Shown piece by piece: positions 31,100-39,811 of a stretch of 64,000 nucleotides of DNA. Source of the stretch: Absicoccus porci (GTDB lineage: Bacteria > Bacillota_I > Bacilli_A > Erysipelotrichales > Erysipelotrichaceae). Every line of letters starts with the position of its first letter. The stretch's first letter is position 1. Made by a program: the position numbers and the translations under genes. The notes under the pieces were generated by a model that saw nothing but the letters and a program-made list of their open reading frames with translations, searched no databases and had not been told where the DNA came from. Location of the stretch: assembly GCF_003725415.1 (NCBI RefSeq), contig NZ_RJQC01000004.1, positions 62,001 through 126,000 on the forward strand, read 5' to 3'.

Positions 31100-32309
31100 C
31101 TATGTCACCATGATGCACACGAAGCATTGTGATGCCTGCAAGTATCATAAAGAATGCAGCATACGGAAATAAGGTTTGATAGCCTACGTGTTCGAGTAAA
31201 AATCCACTGGCAATCGGTGTAAAGACTTGAGCAGCCATAGAAAAGGTATAATACAAACCCGTAAACATACCAATATCACCAACCTGACTCATCTCTACGA
31301 CCATCGGATAACTGTTCACATTGATGGAGGCCCACCCAATACCAACTAGTGCAAAGAGAATCGATATCATGGTTGTATATTGATTCACAAAACAAACCAG
31401 ACCATAGGCCAGGATCATACAGCCAATTCCGAATAAGATTGTTTTTTTACGTCCGATTTTCTGGGCTACATGTCCGACTGGCAAATACGATACAACAGCG
31501 GCCACGGTTCCAACCATCAAACAATCGGCATAGGCACCGTTTTGAAGCTGCCAGACTTGTTCCACATAGCGCGAAAAAGCTGTCGTTACGGCATTATACG
31601 CACAATACCAAAAGAAGACAGCCAACAAGATGGCTAGTAAAGAGTGTTGTACAGCTTTGGGCATCTTCTTACCTTTGGAAGCTTCGATGGCTTTTTCTTC
31701 TTCCGTTTGAGATGGAGTTCCCATCTCATCTTCGAGCTTTTTTTCAGGAACCGTTTTAAAAAGCAAAAGGATACTAGCCAACATCAATATCACTAAGGCA
31801 TAGATCAATGGTAGATATTGATCATTTTTTAAGAGCACTTTGATCAAGATCAGCGTACAAATACATCCCAAAGCACCCATTAAATTGATGATAGCATTGC
31901 CTTGAGAACGAAGGGGTGCTAGGGTCAAATCCGCCATTAAAGATACAGCGGGTGATCGATAGATACCCATCGCCACCAACAACAATAATAAACAGAAAAT
32001 AAAAGGGCCTAGTTTTGTGATATGACCTAAAAGGATCAATAAACCACAGGCAAGGAAGGTCCCCACTAGAATGAATGGCATACGTTTTCCAATCTTTGTA
32101 TTGGTTTTATCCGACCATCGGCCAAAAAGCGGCAAGAGAAAAAGCGCCAAAATATTATCCAAAGACATGATAAAACCCGTCATTGTTTCTTTCATGCCAA
32201 AGGTATTTTTTAAGATCTTGGGAATTTCATTGTCATAAAATTGCCAGAAGGCACAAATAGAAAAAAAAGCGAGACCAATCAAGATGGTACGTTTGGTGTT
32301 GAATTTCAT
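31083..32309 (-). CDS. Major facilitator superfamily transporter
   Basis: 408 residues with about 12 membrane segments. The loop after helix 2 reads GRWSDKTNTKIGKRMPF, the MFS A-motif with an extended form like that of the sugar:cation/SLC45 and GPH branches, and a charged loop (SQTEEEKAIEASKGKKM) separates the halves. The substrate is unknown; a sugar or glycoside is suggested only by that motif. Co-transcribed with the upstream LysR gene (4-bp overlap). Confidence 0.82.
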   Translation of the reverse strand: MKFNTKRTILIGLAFFSICAFWQFYDNEIPKILKNTFGMKETMTGFIMSLDNILALFLLPLFGRWSDKTNTKIGKRMPFILVGTFLACGLLILLGHITKLGPFIFCLLLLLVAMGIYRSPAVSLMADLTLAPLRSQGNAIINLMGALGCICTLILIKVLLKNDQYLPLIYALVILMLASILLLFKTVPEKKLEDEMGTPSQTEEEKAIEASKGKKMPKAVQHSLLAILLAVFFWYCAYNAVTTAFSRYVEQVWQLQNGAYADCLMVGTVAAVVSYLPVGHVAQKIGRKKTILFGIGCMILAYGLVCFVNQYTTMISILFALVGIGWASINVNSYPMVVEMSQVGDIGMFTGLYYTFSMAAQVFTPIASGFLLEHVGYQTLFPYAAFFMILAGITMLRVHHGDIEKKNS

Positions 32310-33169
32310 AATACATCCACCATTTCTTTTAACACGGGTAAAAAGCGTTTTGCTGCTGGAGTCAAATCATCTAAATACGCAATCCCAATTTCAATTGTTT
32401 GGGTGGGTGTCACCGGAAGAATCTTCACATTGGGACTTTGAAAGACACAATTTTCTTCTTCATTTAAGACCATACCGAATCCGGCTTCGACCATCGCAAA
32501 GGCGGTATAGGAATCGGTGGCATGCATTTGTATATTGGGTTGTACGTGATTTTGTTTCAATATGCGTTTATTATCGGTATCGGTACCGGCATAGATTTCA
32601 ATATAGGGTTCTTGTGCAAAGGATTGTATAGGAATTGTATGCTGATTGGCTAAATCAAAATGAGCAGGAACCCAAGCCATCATTGGACTTTCTTTGATGG
32701 GATGCCATTGCCACTGACCTAAGCGCTTGCCAATCAAAATAAAATCCAAAGTATGGGCCAACAATTGATCACAAAGATCATTACTGAAACCACTTGTTAT
32801 ATGAAAGGTGATTCCTGGATAAGTTTGTTGGAAGGATTGAATGCGATTTTGTAGAGGTCCACAAAAACGACTATATGCTGTACCAATCGTAATACTACCA
32901 ATGGATAAGCCATTGATTTCTTGGGCTTTTTGAAATAGCAGATCCTCATGATGTAAGATCTCATGTATTTCAGGCAATAAAGCCAGACAAGCTGCCGTTG
33001 GTTTGACACCATTGGCTTTGCGAATCAATAGGGGAAAACCAAAGGTATCTTCTAATGCAGTGATGGCTCGACTGATGCCAGATGGTGTATAGCCTAATTT
33101 TTGTGCGGTTGCTGAAAAACTCTGATCTTCAAGAACTTGAAGTAAAATGCGTAATTTATCTTTTTCCAT
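32306..33169 (-). CDS. LysR-family transcriptional regulator
   Basis: 287 residues: N-terminal winged helix (residues ~1-62; LRILLQVLEDQSFSATAQKL, GISRAITALE) then a periplasmic-binding-like effector domain. Unusually for this family it is upstream of and overlapping its likely target, the MFS gene (ATGA overlap), so both are one transcript. It is also divergent from a broken MATE gene 82 nt away, which may have been a second target. Effector unknown. Confidence 0.88.
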   Translation of the reverse strand: MEKDKLRILLQVLEDQSFSATAQKLGYTPSGISRAITALEDTFGFPLLIRKANGVKPTAACLALLPEIHEILHHEDLLFQKAQEINGLSIGSITIGTAYSRFCGPLQNRIQSFQQTYPGITFHITSGFSNDLCDQLLAHTLDFILIGKRLGQWQWHPIKESPMMAWVPAHFDLANQHTIPIQSFAQEPYIEIYAGTDTDNKRILKQNHVQPNIQMHATDSYTAFAMVEAGFGMVLNEEENCVFQSPNVKILPVTPTQTIEIGIAYLDDLTPAAKRFLPVLKEMVDVL

Positions 33170-33251
33170 ATCTTACCTTTTGAATAATATTCAAAACTAA
33201 TTTAACTTATTTTCGTTTGTATCAATACACTTTTCATTATAGCATGTACGT

Positions 33252-33951
33252 ATGAAAAATAAATATGCGAAAAACCTATGGTTATTAATGTTGCCTCTGA
33301 TTGGCAGCAATATACTTCAACAACTTTACAACACCATCGACAGCATCATTATCAGTCGCTTTACCAATGCACTGAATTTTGCAGCTGTCGGTGTTGCCTC
33401 CTCTGTAATGAATCTTTTTTTTTTCTTTTGATTGGAGCTTGTACCGGTATTTCGGTGCTCTTCTCACAAAGTTATGGAAAAAAAGATATGGATACCTTTC
33501 ATCGTATTTTCTTTCAATCCCTTGTTTTTGGCACATTGGCTTCTGTCCTTTTAGCCATCTTCGGTATTGTTGGTTTACCAATGATCCTTTCTTTGATTGA
33601 TGTTCCGACTCATTTGGTTCCCTTGACAAAAACCTATTTGATCGTGATCTTCATCGCTTTGCCAACTACGTATTTATACAATATTTGTAGCGCTCTAATG
33701 CGAAGCATTGGTCATTCGAAAACGGTATTGATCATTTTAATGATCAGTGTATTGGCCAATACGGGTTTGGATTTATTCTTGGTTGCCTATTGGAAACAAG
33801 GTATCTTTGGTGCCGCTTTCGACACTGCTTTATCCCAATGTGTATCGGCTATCCTAAGTCTATGGACCATCAAACATCGTTTCTCTTGGTTGATGTTTAC
33901 CCGCAAAGATTGTATCTTTGATCGAAAGATGTTGTATTTGATCCTATCCAT
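33252..33951 (+). pseudogene. MATE-family transporter, frameshifted and truncated
   Basis: ATG 33252 opens a normal MATE N-terminus (LWLLMLPLIGSNILQQLYN, SIIISRFTNALNFAAVGVA). At a run of ten T (33415-33424) the frame ends at TGA 33429; a single extra T would restore it to LLIGACTGISVLFSQSYGKK, which continues as MATE to LYLILSI near 33950. There the MATE sequence ends abruptly, about half way, and joins an inverted thiF fragment. So it carries one frameshift plus a loss of the C-terminal half. It is divergent from the LysR gene. Confidence 0.8.
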
Positions 33952-34215
33952 TGACTCAACCTTGGGTTTTCCAACATCAGCCGTTGTGTGGATGACTTGT
34001 CTCTGTAGATTGGAAAGATCGACCACATCCGCGTCGACAATACCTATTTTTCCAACACCGGCAGCTGCCAGATAGAGAGCTGCTGGAGCACCAAGACCAC
34101 CAGCACCGATGATCAGAACACTTCCTTTCATCAGCTTCTTCTGCCCCTTGACGCCGATTTCCTTAAGAATGATATGTCTCGAATATCTTTCGAGCTGTTC
34201 ATTTGTGAATGGCAT
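33952..34215 (-). pseudogene. ThiF/MoeB-type E1-like adenylyltransferase, truncated
   Basis: The first ~88 residues of a ThiF/MoeB enzyme, which adenylates the C-terminus of a ubiquitin-like sulfur carrier. Seen: MPFTNEQLERYSRHI, the nucleotide loop IIGAGGLGAPAALYLA and DADVVDLSNLQRQVIH, then VGKPKVES. Homology stops at about 33952, where the sequence becomes antisense MATE DNA; the remaining ~150 residues, including the zinc and catalytic Cys region, are absent. ATG 34215 overlaps the thiS stop (TGATG) and has GGAGG upstream. Confidence 0.8.
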
Positions 34216-34421
34216 CACTGGCCTCCTCCCATGAAATACAGGAACTCAACAACATCTCCATCTTTGAGTTTTCTTGTGTCGAAGTTTGCTTTTTGTTCAA
34301 ACGCCTCATTTACTGAAACACTGACATACTCCGGTGTCTCAACCTTCTCTTGTTCGATCAGTTCACTAATCGTGATACCGTCCTTCACTTCTTTAACATC
34401 TCCATTAACTGTAATTTTCAT
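34215..34421 (-). CDS. thiS: ThiS-like ubiquitin-fold sulfur carrier
   Basis: 68 residues: MKITVNGDVKEVKDG start, ISELIEQEKVETPEYVSVSV helix-strand region and the terminal FMGGGQ. Sulfur carriers end in Gly-Gly, which is adenylated and thiolated; here one Gln follows the glycines, so removal of the last residue or a different use is implied. ATG 34421 has GGAGG 5 nt upstream. The partner ThiF gene is truncated directly downstream, so the carrier may have no activating enzyme at this locus. Thiamine, cysteine or other pathway membership is undetermined. Confidence 0.8.
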   Translation of the reverse strand: MKITVNGDVKEVKDGITISELIEQEKVETPEYVSVSVNEAFEQKANFDTRKLKDGDVVEFLYFMGGGQ

Positions 34422-34607
34422 TTCTGCCTCCAATGCCAAACAATTTCAAAGAACTTTTTACATCCAGTTCTTTTGTTTCCTTTAATTACTACTTATCGTA
34501 CTACTTTAGTATGAATTAGCATAACAGTTTTGAATGATAGCCAGTAATCATTTTTATTTATAGCCAGTTCATTTTGTTTGGATTACTTTTTACACCCCTC
34601 CATAATT

Positions 34608-34637
34608 TTGTTATCATAGATGATATCATGTTAGAAT
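34608..34637 (+). promoter_or_regulatory. tetR promoter with palindromic operator
   Basis: TTGTTA (34608-34613), 18 nt, TAGAAT (34632-34637). The perfect palindrome ATGATATCAT (34620-34629), overlapped by a second inverted repeat ATCATAGATGAT (34613-34624), fills the spacer, a usual place for a TetR self-repression site. The -10 lies 6 nt before the ATG at 34644. Confidence 0.55.
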
Positions 34638-34643
34638 AGGATT

Positions 34644-35198
34644 ATGTCAGAACCGATGAAATTACGTTTGGCCCAAGCCATGAATCAATGCATGAAAAAA
34701 GCGAGTGTGGAAAACATCACCATCAAAGAGATTTGTTTCGAAGCGAATTGCTCACGACAAACGTTTTATCGTTGTTTCAAAGATAAATATGATTTGATCA
34801 ATTGGTACTTTGATTGCATTCTCCGTATTTCCTTTGATCGTATGGGACAAGGCCGGACCATTTACGATGGTCTATTGAAAAAATTTCAATATATTCAAGA
34901 AGAATCTTTATTCTTTCATGCAGCCTTTTCGACCGATTCCCAGAATAATCTACGGCAACATGATTTTGAAATGATCTATGCCTTTTATCTAGATTTGATC
35001 ACCAAAAAGAAACAATATCCACTCCATTCGAAACAAAGGGATATATTAGAAATCTATTGTTTTGCGTCGGTATATCGAACCGCAAAATGGGTATTAAATG
35101 GTACCAAAGAAACACCGGAAGAATTGGTAGATATCCTAATTCATGCAATGCCACAAGATTTAACTTCTTTATTTAAACAATTAAATATTTATAAATGA
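34644..35198 (+). CDS. TetR/AcrR-family regulator (DhaS-like)
   Basis: 184 residues. The N-terminal helix-turn-helix (NITIKEICFEANCSRQTFYRCFKDKYDLINWYF, given here in part: CSRQTFYRCF) resembles the DhaS/TetR_C_8 group, which often governs dihydroxyacetone or aldehyde metabolism. The C-terminal helical domain is short. It sits before an Fe-dependent lactaldehyde reductase-type gene, but a terminator separates them, so control would be in trans. The palindrome in its own promoter suggests autoregulation. The -10 box is 6 nt from the ATG and only a weak AGGA lies between. Confidence 0.82.
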   Translation: MSEPMKLRLAQAMNQCMKKASVENITIKEICFEANCSRQTFYRCFKDKYDLINWYFDCILRISFDRMGQGRTIYDGLLKKFQYIQEESLFFHAAFSTDSQNNLRQHDFEMIYAFYLDLITKKKQYPLHSKQRDILEIYCFASVYRTAKWVLNGTKETPEELVDILIHAMPQDLTSLFKQLNIYK

Positions 35199-35203
35199 GA
35201 TGG

Positions 35204-35236
35204 GTTACATTTTCATAGAAATGTAACTTGTTTTTT
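35204..35236 (+). terminator. Intrinsic terminator after tetR
   Basis: GTTACATT/AATGTAAC 8-bp stem (35204-35211, 35220-35227), 8-nt loop, then TTGTTTTTT. Confidence 0.85.
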
Positions 35237-35287
35237 ATTTCACAAATACATTATTGTATAGATAGAGATAAAAAAAGGAGAAAATTT

Positions 35288-36433
35288 ATGGCAAACAGAA
35301 TTTCATTAAATCCTACATCGTATCATGGAAAAGGCGCTATTCAAGAAATCGTCACCGAAATCCAAGCGCATGGCTTCACTAAAGCTTTTGTTGCGAGTGA
35401 TCCAGACTTAGTTAAATTTGGTGTAACTGCTAAAGTCACCGATTTATTGGATGGTGCCAAGATCCCTTATGAATTGTACAGTAACATCAAACCAAACCCA
35501 ACGATTGAAAATGTTTCTACTGGTGTCAAAGCCTTTAAACAAAGTGGTGCAGACTGCATCATTGCGATTGGTGGTGGATCTTCGATGGATACTTCCAAAG
35601 CGATTGGTATCATCATTGCGAATCCAGAATTTGAAGATGTTCGTTCTTTAGAAGGTACAGCTCCAACCAAGAATCCTTGTGTTCCTATCATTGCCGTACC
35701 AACAACAGCTGGTACCGCTGCAGAAGTAACGATCAACTATGTCATTACCGATGTGGAAAAAGAACGAAAATTTGTATGTGTTGATCCACACGATATGCCA
35801 ATCATCGCCGTTGTGGATCCAGACATGATGTCTTCGATGCCAAAAGGACTAACCGCTGCAACCGGTATGGATGCCTTGACCCATGCGATCGAAGGATATA
35901 CAACCAAAGGTGCTTGGGAAATGACGGATATGTTCCATTTGGAAGCCATTCGTTTGATTTCCGAAAACTTAAGAGCAGCAGTCAACAATGATCCAAAAGG
36001 TCGCGAAGGTATGGCACTCGGTCAATATATTGCCGGTATGGGATTCTCCAATGTAGGTTTAGGTATTGATCATTCCATGGCCCATACATTGAGTGCCCAT
36101 TATGACACGCCACATGGTGTAGCTTGTGCTTCTTTATTACCGATTTCGATGGAATTCAATCGGGATTACACCGGTGAAAAATATCGTGAGATTGCTCGTG
36201 CCATGGGTGTTGAAGGTGTAGATGACATGAGTCAAGAAGAATATCGTGATGCGGCCATCCATGCCGTTAAACAATTAAGCAAGGATGTAGGTATCAATCC
36301 AAAGAATGATCGCATCAAAGAAGAAGATTTGGAACAATTAGCCATCGATGCGTTAAATGATGCTTGTTATCCTGGCAATCCTCGTGAAGCAACCAAAGAA
36401 CAAGTCATTGATATGTTCAAACAATTAATGTAA
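35288..36433 (+). CDS. fucO: Iron-containing alcohol dehydrogenase, lactaldehyde reductase type
   Basis: 381 residues of group III Fe-dependent dehydrogenases. NAD-binding GGGSSMD, the metal-ligand region DALTHAIEGYTTKGA, and GIDHSMAHTLSAHYDTPHG with the metal-binding His residues are present. Overall it resembles FucO, which reduces L-lactaldehyde to 1,2-propanediol during fucose or rhamnose fermentation; the other pathway genes are not in the window, so a general aldehyde role is possible. ATG 35288 has AAAGGAG upstream. Preceded by a TetR gene, followed by a weak terminator. Confidence 0.85.
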   Translation: MANRISLNPTSYHGKGAIQEIVTEIQAHGFTKAFVASDPDLVKFGVTAKVTDLLDGAKIPYELYSNIKPNPTIENVSTGVKAFKQSGADCIIAIGGGSSMDTSKAIGIIIANPEFEDVRSLEGTAPTKNPCVPIIAVPTTAGTAAEVTINYVITDVEKERKFVCVDPHDMPIIAVVDPDMMSSMPKGLTAATGMDALTHAIEGYTTKGAWEMTDMFHLEAIRLISENLRAAVNNDPKGREGMALGQYIAGMGFSNVGLGIDHSMAHTLSAHYDTPHGVACASLLPISMEFNRDYTGEKYREIARAMGVEGVDDMSQEEYRDAAIHAVKQLSKDVGINPKNDRIKEEDLEQLAIDALNDACYPGNPREATKEQVIDMFKQLM

Positions 36434-36434
36434 A

Positions 36435-36462
36435 GTGCAGAGAAATCTGTGCTTTTCTTTTC
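36435..36462 (+). terminator. Weak intrinsic terminator after fucO
   Basis: A 7-bp stem with two wobble pairs (36435-36441 with 36446-36452), GAAA loop, then TTTTCTTTTC. A TTGACA -35 for the next gene starts at 36465. Confidence 0.6.
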
Positions 36463-36511
36463 GGTTGACAAATATCTATTTTCTTCTATCCTTTAAGGAA
36501 AGGAGAAAATC

Positions 36512-36766
36512 ATGAAACATTATACATATAAACCACAAGGAACTTGTTCCACCCAAATTGAATTTGATTTGGATGGACATACCCTACACAACGTACACTT
36601 CACCAATGGCTGTCCCGGTAACTTGCTAGCCATTTCCAAACTATTGGAAGGTGCCGATGCCCAAAAAACTGTTGATATTTTAAAAGGAAATACATGTGGC
36701 ATGAAAAATACATCGTGTGCCGATCAATTAGCCAAAGGGATTGCCGCAGCATTACAGAGTGAATAA
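36512..36766 (+). CDS. TSCPD-domain protein (TIGR03905 type)
   Basis: 84 residues with Cys-containing motifs GTCSTQIEF, GCPGNLLAI, NTCGMKNTSCADQLA. The TSCPD domain is also found at the end of some ribonucleotide reductases; stand-alone forms are common in anaerobic Bacillota and have no established function, though the conserved cysteines suggest metal or thiol chemistry. Its promoter is probably TTGACA 36465-36470 with TATCCT 36487-36492 (16 nt). The stop codon is 1 nt before the GNAT gene start, so the two are co-translated. Confidence 0.85.
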   Translation: MKHYTYKPQGTCSTQIEFDLDGHTLHNVHFTNGCPGNLLAISKLLEGADAQKTVDILKGNTCGMKNTSCADQLAKGIAAALQSE

Positions 36767-36767
36767 T

Positions 36768-37334
36768 ATGATCATTCGTAACGCAACTTTGGAAGATGCC
36801 CCCCGTCTGGTTGAGATTTATGATTATTATGTCCAAAAGACGGCCATTACTTTTGAATATCAGACACCATCCGTTATCGCTTTTCAACAACGTATGAAAA
36901 AGGCCATGGAAATGTATCCCTATCTGGTGATCGTAAATAACAATACGATCATGGGATATGCGTATGCCGGTCATTTAAATGTACGAGAAGCCTATGATTG
37001 GTCTTGTGAAATGACCATTTATTTAGATCCTAGTGCTCGTAAAAAGGGATATGGAAAAAAGCTCTATTTTGCTTTAGAAGAAGCCTGTAAAAAAATGGGA
37101 ATCACCAATTTCTATGCGTGTATTGGCTATCCGCAAAAAGACGATGGCTATCTAACGAAAAACAGTGCCCAATTTCATGCACACCTAGGCTATAAAGAGA
37201 ATGGCTATTTTCATCATTGTGGATATAAATTTCATCGATGGTATGACATGATCTGGATGGAAAAAATCGTAGATGTGGTAGAACATCCAAAACCCATCAT
37301 TCCCTACCCCAATATAAAAGAGACAAACCGTTAA
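36768..37334 (+). CDS. GNAT N-acetyltransferase (phosphinothricin acetyltransferase-like)
   Basis: 188 residues. Opens MIIRNATLEDAPRLVEIYDYY, has TAITFEYQTPS as in the Pat/YncA group, and the acetyl-CoA loop near KKGYGKKLYFALEEA. Relatives acetylate phosphinothricin, methionine sulfone or related amino-group substrates; the native substrate is unknown. A C-terminal Pro-rich tail (HPKPIIPYPN) extends beyond the fold. It follows the TSCPD gene with 1 nt between and ends in a strong terminator shared with the convergent PAP2 gene end. Confidence 0.82.
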   Translation: MIIRNATLEDAPRLVEIYDYYVQKTAITFEYQTPSVIAFQQRMKKAMEMYPYLVIVNNNTIMGYAYAGHLNVREAYDWSCEMTIYLDPSARKKGYGKKLYFALEEACKKMGITNFYACIGYPQKDDGYLTKNSAQFHAHLGYKENGYFHHCGYKFHRWYDMIWMEKIVDVVEHPKPIIPYPNIKETNR

Positions 37335-37349
37335 TTGGTTTGTCTTTTT
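37321..37349 (+). terminator. Intrinsic terminator at GNAT/PAP2 junction
   Basis: AGACAAACC/GGTTTGTCT 9-bp perfect stem (37321-37345), 7-nt loop, TTTT on the plus strand; on the minus strand the tail is CTCTTTT, so it may work weakly both ways. Confidence 0.85.
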
Positions 37350-37846
37350 GATTGATAAATTTTAACACCTAAGATTCCACAGCCGATGCCAATCAAAATA
37401 CCAGCTAAGACGTCGGTTGGAAAATGCACATATAAATACAATCTTGAGAAGGCAATCAGTATCGCAAAAATTCCAATGATTTGCCATCCTTTGAATTTGT
37501 TGAGATAGAACACGCTCGCAATCGTAAAGGCCATGGCCGTGTGTCCCGAAGGAAAGGAAGAATGATCTCCCACTTCTGGAATCAATAAGTGGACATTCGG
37601 ATTGACCATATATGGACGTGGCCGCGCAAAGAAATGTTTTAACACCAAGTTACAACCAATCAAATCAATGATCAACGCAAGGGTACACATAATACCAATT
37701 TTTCGTGTTTTGGGAATGATCAATAACACCAACGTCAATCCAAACCAAATCAAACCATGATTTCCTAATTTTGTGATGCCAATCATACAAGCATCTAACC
37801 AAGAGGTATGTATATTTTGAATCGCATTTAAAATTTGTATTTCCAT
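37331..37846 (-). CDS. PAP2-family membrane phosphatase
   Basis: 171 residues with about five membrane helices. All three phosphatase motifs are present: KHFFARPRP (KxxxxxxRP), PSGH, and SRLYLYVHFPTD (SRxxxxxHxxxD). Likely acts on lipid phosphates such as undecaprenyl pyrophosphate or phosphatidate at the outer face; which is not determined. AAGGA of its ribosome site overlaps the agcS stop, 1 nt away, so it is the second gene of that transcript. Overlaps the convergent GNAT gene by 4 bp. Confidence 0.88.
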   Translation of the reverse strand: MEIQILNAIQNIHTSWLDACMIGITKLGNHGLIWFGLTLVLLIIPKTRKIGIMCTLALIIDLIGCNLVLKHFFARPRPYMVNPNVHLLIPEVGDHSSFPSGHTAMAFTIASVFYLNKFKGWQIIGIFAILIAFSRLYLYVHFPTDVLAGILIGIGCGILGVKIYQSKRQTN

Positions 37847-37847
37847 A

Positions 37848-39230
37848 TTATTCCTTAAAATATTCCTTGGCGAGTGAAATCACTTTATTTGACAATAAGA
37901 ACAGAGCAATTAAGTTCGGGATGATCATAAAACCATTAAAGGTTTCGGCAATATCCCAAAGTAAACCTAAGTTGACAGTTGCACCTAATATCGAAACCAA
38001 TGAATAAATCACCAAGAAGGGTTTGACCCACTTTTCACTGCCAATAAATTCCACACAACGAGACCCATACAGTCCCCAACCAATCGTGGTTGAAAACGCA
38101 AAACAACACAACGCAACGGCCGTAAAGATTGATACCCAATGGCCATAAACGGAAACAAAACCTGCAATGGTCAATTCGGCACCGGCTGGTGCCCCATAGG
38201 TAATGGCTTCATTACCTAATAGAATAACCAATGCCGTCAAAGTACAAATAACGATCGTATCGACAAAGACTTCAAAGATTCCAAACAAGCCTTGACGAAC
38301 GGGTTCGTCCGTATCGGCACAAGCATGCGCAATACTACCCGTACCTAAGCCAGCTTCATTGGAGAAGATCCCGCGGGATACGCCTTTTCGTAAGGCAATC
38401 ATCATCGAACCAATGGTTCCCCCGGTCACAGCTTTGGGATTGAAAGCACCCACAATAATGGAAGCCAATACATGTGGCACGCGATCGATATGAATCAGTA
38501 TCACACCCAGTCCCAACACAATATATAAAATAGCCATGAACGGCACCAATCGTTCGGATACCCGTCCAATTCGTTTGATACCACCTAGTAAGACAACAGC
38601 CACCAATCCCATAATGATGATACCTAAAATCAAATTAATGGATGATAGTTGACTTTCTTGTACCGCATGCATATTCAATAAAGCTTCATTGATGGCAGCA
38701 ACGATCGTATTAACCTGGGTCGCATTTCCGGTCCCAAATACGGTTAATATACCTAAAATGGAATAGGCATAAGCTAAAAAGAGCCATTTATGCGATAGGC
38801 CATTTTTAATGTAGTACATGGGACCTCCCACATATTCGCCATCTTTACTTTTTTCACGATACCGAACCGCCAAGGTGACTTCCGCAAATTTGGTACACAT
38901 GCCTAAAAAGGCAGAGCACCACATCCAGAAGACGGCACCGGGTCCACCAATTGCCACGGCTCCGGCCACACCGGCAATATTTCCAGTACCGACTGTACCG
39001 GCCAGTGCTGTACAAACGGCTTGAAAAGGAGAGATCGAACCTTTTTGGGCTTTTTTTCGATCAAAGACCTTCCCAATCGTATTTTTCATGGCATCCGAAA
39101 ACTTACGTACTTGTAGAAAGCGCGTACGAATCGTCAATAAGAGACCCACACCAATGATTGCCACCATCGCGGGAATTCCCCAGATAAACGTATTCAACGC
39201 TTGATTGATTTGTATAATTGTTTGTATCAT
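37848..39230 (-). CDS. Sodium:alanine/glycine symporter (AgcS)
   Basis: 460 residues with about 10-11 membrane segments. Characteristic AgcS blocks: FQAVCTALAGTVGTGNIAGVA, GGPGAVFWMWCSAFLGM, GISRGIFSNEAGLGT-like (here GVSRGIFSNEAGLGTG). It imports alanine or glycine using sodium. First gene of a two-gene unit with the PAP2 phosphatase; no specific regulator is seen. Family assignment is secure; substrate among small neutral amino acids is inferred. Confidence 0.92.
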   Translation of the reverse strand: MIQTIIQINQALNTFIWGIPAMVAIIGVGLLLTIRTRFLQVRKFSDAMKNTIGKVFDRKKAQKGSISPFQAVCTALAGTVGTGNIAGVAGAVAIGGPGAVFWMWCSAFLGMCTKFAEVTLAVRYREKSKDGEYVGGPMYYIKNGLSHKWLFLAYAYSILGILTVFGTGNATQVNTIVAAINEALLNMHAVQESQLSSINLILGIIIMGLVAVVLLGGIKRIGRVSERLVPFMAILYIVLGLGVILIHIDRVPHVLASIIVGAFNPKAVTGGTIGSMMIALRKGVSRGIFSNEAGLGTGSIAHACADTDEPVRQGLFGIFEVFVDTIVICTLTALVILLGNEAITYGAPAGAELTIAGFVSVYGHWVSIFTAVALCCFAFSTTIGWGLYGSRCVEFIGSEKWVKPFLVIYSLVSILGATVNLGLLWDIAETFNGFMIIPNLIALFLLSNKVISLAKEYFKE

Positions 39231-39265
39231 GTTATACCCCTAAAACGTAGCGCTACCATCATACA

Positions 39266-39811
39266 CTATTTCGAAATCTTTTCCAAATATTTAACAGGAA
39301 CTTGTTTCGTTAGCCAGATACCATTGGGTGATTGATAGAAACAATAGCCATCTTGGATCATTCTTTGCGTATCGATTTGATAAATAACGGGTTTTCCATG
39401 ACGAGATGCCACCTTTGTAGCCGTCGGAATATCGTTGGAAAGATGCACATATAAACGTTCCATCGGCAATAATCCTTGTTTCGAAATGGAAGCCACGGAT
39501 TTTTGGGCAGTCCCATGATACAAGATTTTTGGTGGAATACCGGCTTCCAATTCCAAATCAATAGGAAGAGAATGACCATAATTGGCTCGAATTTTGGTAT
39601 GGTCTGCATTGAAGCTATATCTTCCTTTTTCATCACTTGCCACAATATCTTCTAACATGGGCATGGTGATAAAGCGATAGCTATCCGCATTGATCCCAGC
39701 CAATAAATCATGGACATTGGCCCATCCATGCGCATCCAAGGAAATACCAATAACTTCGGGATGATGACGCAAGATCAAAGAAATAAATTTACTCATTTTG
39801 GTTTTATTCAT
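39266..39811 (-). CDS. kptA: RNA 2'-phosphotransferase (Tpt1/KptA family)
   Basis: 181 residues. The family transfers a 2'-phosphate from RNA to NAD, giving ADP-ribose 1'',2''-cyclic phosphate. Visible: N-terminal SKFISLILRHHPEVIG with the Arg-His-His motif, ILYHGTA, and the block LPMERLYVHLSNDI. In fungi it finishes tRNA splicing; bacteria have no such splicing, so its substrate is unclear (RNA damage or ligated RNA ends are proposed). Last gene of a three-gene run, overlapping the dehydrogenase gene by 4 bp. Confidence 0.92.
   Translation of the reverse strand: MNKTKMSKFISLILRHHPEVIGISLDAHGWANVHDLLAGINADSYRFITMPMLEDIVASDEKGRYSFNADHTKIRANYGHSLPIDLELEAGIPPKILYHGTAQKSVASISKQGLLPMERLYVHLSNDIPTATKVASRHGKPVIYQIDTQRMIQDGYCFYQSPNGIWLTKQVPVKYLEKISK

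Noticed and set aside
33787..33951. The minus-strand ThiF reading frame continuing to 33787
   Set aside because: Beyond 33952 the translation has no ThiF similarity and the same DNA encodes MATE on the plus strand; the frame is open by chance.
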